In this document: positions 33,898 to 34,993 of the stretch, piece by piece
Layout: the number at the start of each line of letters is the position of its first letter
Numbering within the stretch: the first letter of the stretch is position 1
NCBI GenBank assembly: GCA_002027195.1
Contig: MWJO01000093.1
Span: 1 to 34,993 of the forward strand
Direction: 5' to 3'
Source of the DNA: Streptomyces sp. GKU 895
GTDB taxonomy: Bacteria > Actinomycetota > Actinomycetes > Streptomycetales > Streptomycetaceae
DNA: 34,993 nt
Program-made: the position numbers and the translations under genes
Notes under the pieces: generated by a model
What the model was told of the DNA's origin: nothing
Databases searched by the model: none
The model's input: only the letters and a program-made list of their open reading frames with translations

Positions 33898-33959
33898 TCA
33901 TGTCGTCGGTGGTCATCGAGGGAACCCTGGGGTTCCCTCGATGACCACCGACGACATGA
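33898..33959. repeat. 62-nt near-perfect palindrome with 30-bp arms
   Basis: The arms at 33898-33927 and 33930-33959 are exact reverse complements, with only TG (33928-33929) between them. Each arm starts TCATGTCGTCGGTGGTCATC when read inward. Such a structure could form a long RNA hairpin or a DNA cruciform. It lies directly upstream of the winged-helix gene at 34012 and next to the palindrome cluster. The arm is much longer than those of the terminators in this window. Confidence 0.9.
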
Positions 33960-33968
33960 TGCCTGGGG

Positions 33969-33974
33969 TAATAT
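33969..33974 (+). promoter_or_regulatory. Candidate -10 box for the winged-helix genes
   Basis: TAATAT is close to the consensus -10 and stands out in GC-rich DNA. It would start transcription near 33981, leaving about 30 nt before GTG 34012 and its AGGGGAC ribosome site (34001-34007). The matching -35 position would fall in the right arm of the 62-nt palindrome and is GC-rich. Confidence 0.4.
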
Positions 33975-34011
33975 TCCCTTGTCAGGGGGGAGCCCAGGTC
34001 AGGGGACGCGA

Positions 34012-34635
34012 GTGCCGGATCAACGACGTGGTGGACGCCGCCGGGAGCTGGTCAACACGGAAACCGGCGAGGTCCATGAACTGCGGGAGCTGGGCGAGAC
34101 CAGCGACCGCCGGCCGTACAGTTTCGGCGGCCGGTTCGGGCAGTTCAGCTTCGATCGGGTCCTGGCCATGCTGGGTAAGGACTCCGGTATCACTGGCGAT
34201 GACTTACGGGTGTTCTTCTACTGCGGGATCATGACGTACGAGAATGGCGGCGCCACCGCAAGAGAGGCCGCCGAGTTCCTCGGGTTGACCCCGCAGGCGA
34301 CGAGGAGGATCGCGAGGAAGCTGGCGGAGAACAGGATCTTCCTGGTCGCCGAGGTGATCGGCCGGACGATCAAGTACAGGGCAAGCCCGCACATCGTCTC
34401 CAGCCTCACCGGCATCGAGCAGTCCGCCGAGGCCGCCGCCTACCACCTGCCGACTCTACCGGGCCGCACCGGCCCGGAATCGAAGGACAAGACGAATGCC
34501 ATCCCCAAGCCCGTACCCCGAGCTCGAAACTCTTCAGCAGCGCATAAGCAAGCTGCCGCATCTGAAGCAGAACGTCGTGATGACGTACGCCATCCTGGGC
34601 GGCCTGGAACACAGCGTCGAGCGCACGGCAGCTGA
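34012..34635 (+). CDS. Winged-helix-type protein, possible replication initiator or regulator
   Basis: From GTG 34012 this encodes 207 aa. The core (about residues 40-130) has SFDRVLAMLG, then ITGDDLRVFFYCGIMTYE, then a helix-turn-helix-like ATAREAAEFLGLTPQATRRIARKL, and a wing (NRIFLVAEVIGRTIKYRAS). The order resembles RepL-type plasmid initiators and MarR-like regulators, but I cannot assign it. GTG 34012 has AGGGGAC five bases upstream; TTG 33979 is an alternative. The last ~46 codons (34497-34635) lie inside the next gene and read as basic, low-information sequence, so the natural stop may have been lost. Confidence 0.6.
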   Translation: MPDQRRGGRRRELVNTETGEVHELRELGETSDRRPYSFGGRFGQFSFDRVLAMLGKDSGITGDDLRVFFYCGIMTYENGGATAREAAEFLGLTPQATRRIARKLAENRIFLVAEVIGRTIKYRASPHIVSSLTGIEQSAEAAAYHLPTLPGRTGPESKDKTNAIPKPVPRARNSSAAHKQAAASEAERRDDVRHPGRPGTQRRAHGS

Positions 34636-34813
34636 CCTCGCTGAGCTGATCGGTGTACCCGCACCACACTTCTCACGTGCCCGCCGTGAGTTGGCGGACG
34701 CCGGATGGCTGGAGCACACGCACAGCGAAGGCCAGGTCAAGTTCTACCGCCTCGGCGACACGGCAACCGGCCGAAAGATCGTCGTACCGCTGAGGACCAG
34801 GCCAACTGCCTGA
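34496..34813 (+). CDS. Small winged-helix DNA-binding protein
   Basis: This 105-aa protein has a compact winged-helix pattern: LKQNVVMTYAILGGLEHSVE, then RTAADLAELIGVPAPHFSRA as helix-turn-helix, then RRELADAGWLEHTHSEGQVKFYRLG as the wing. ATG 34496 has AAGGAC 7 nt upstream. It overlaps the preceding gene by 140 nt in another frame, and in that overlap this frame has the better GC third-position signal. With the preceding protein it may form a two-component regulatory or replication unit acting on the upstream palindromes. Function inferred only. Confidence 0.65.
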   Translation: MPSPSPYPELETLQQRISKLPHLKQNVVMTYAILGGLEHSVERTAADLAELIGVPAPHFSRARRELADAGWLEHTHSEGQVKFYRLGDTATGRKIVVPLRTRPTA

Positions 34814-34993
34814 GCCATGGCTGGTGTGCTGGTCGGCTGGTTGCTGTCACGTTGTGGTCGTGAACCGTGCCGCAGAAACGCGGCCGTAGCGGCCTTCCAC
34901 TCGCGCGGTGGACAGCTGTCGTTGCTCGGTGGGTGTGGGTAGTGGTTGCCCTGTGACCTGCGGGTTTTCAGTTGGAGTGGATGCTTGGGGGCG
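34814..34993. other. Right edge of the window, nothing recognised
   Basis: These 180 bases after the last gene contain no supported ORF, no strong hairpin and no recognisable repeat. They are relatively rich in G and T on the plus strand. A gene could begin beyond the edge. Confidence 0.4.

Larger units (their letters stand above)
33213..34011. other. About 800 bp without a convincing gene; palindrome-rich at its right end
   Basis: Codon-position GC bias is weak in all frames here and the base composition is less GC-rich than in the neighbouring genes. From 33300 to 33830 I see only low-confidence short minus-strand ORFs. From 33834 to 33975 lie a cluster of palindromes and a possible promoter. 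This could be a control or replication region, or decayed DNA. Confidence 0.55.

Noticed and set aside
33941..34234. ORF starting at ATG 33941 inside the 62-nt palindrome
   Set aside because: It reads as a Ser/Trp-rich shadow of the winged-helix gene and lacks a ribosome site.
1..34993. CRISPR arrays, rRNA genes and integrase genes
   Set aside because: No regularly spaced repeats, rRNA-like sequence or recombinase motifs were seen.

Overview
This window is high-GC actinobacterial DNA. It shows strong G/C preference at third codon positions, GTG starts, four-base ATGA/GTGA gene overlaps, very large SARP-family regulators and SCO6880-type conjugation genes. These traits point to Streptomyces or a close relative. 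The mix of a conjugative type IV secretion-like operon, a toxin-antitoxin-like pair and palindrome-rich DNA beside two winged-helix genes suggests accessory DNA: a plasmid, an integrative element or a chromosome arm. The sequence alone cannot decide which.

Layout. (1) 1-6459: a translationally coupled conjugation-type operon of an SCO6880-family protein, a VirB4-like ATPase, a VirD4/TraG-like coupling ATPase, a membrane protein of unknown function and a DUF4913 protein. (2) 6507-7880, minus strand: a small membrane protein coupled to a frameshifted DUF418 membrane protein. (3) 8104-11139: a secreted NlpC/P60 peptidoglycan hydrolase, a membrane-anchored lytic transglycosylase and an unknown protein; the two wall enzymes probably serve the secretion apparatus. 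(4) 11215-25117: three giant SARP-type regulators (DNA-binding + BTAD + STAND ATPase + helical repeats) in tandem on the plus strand, the middle one carrying two frameshifts. On each side lies a minus-strand hemerythrin-domain gene (both products 230 aa) next to a flavin/F420-type redox gene. (5) 25383-26889: a small secreted protein, then a SigE-like sigma factor, a 23-codon bridging ORF and a one-pass membrane protein resembling an anti-sigma factor. (6) 26907-32081: a TetR regulator, an SRPBCC + FAD amine oxidase operon and a divergent MMPL exporter, linked by a shared candidate operator (GTCGNTCGAC). (7) 32170-33212: a small unknown gene coupled to a frameshifted AbiEii-like nucleotidyltransferase. 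(8) 33213-34993: about 800 bases without a convincing gene, holding a 24-bp perfect palindrome and a 62-nt near-perfect palindrome, followed by two overlapping winged-helix-type genes that could be replication or regulatory proteins.

Five single-base frame breaks interrupt four otherwise well-conserved genes (near 57, 6800-6830, 16955-16985, 18195-18215 and 32350-32385). All lie in GC-rich runs. They may be sequencing errors or real decay, and raw reads are needed to tell. No rRNA, tRNA, CRISPR array, intact insertion sequence or integrase was recognised.
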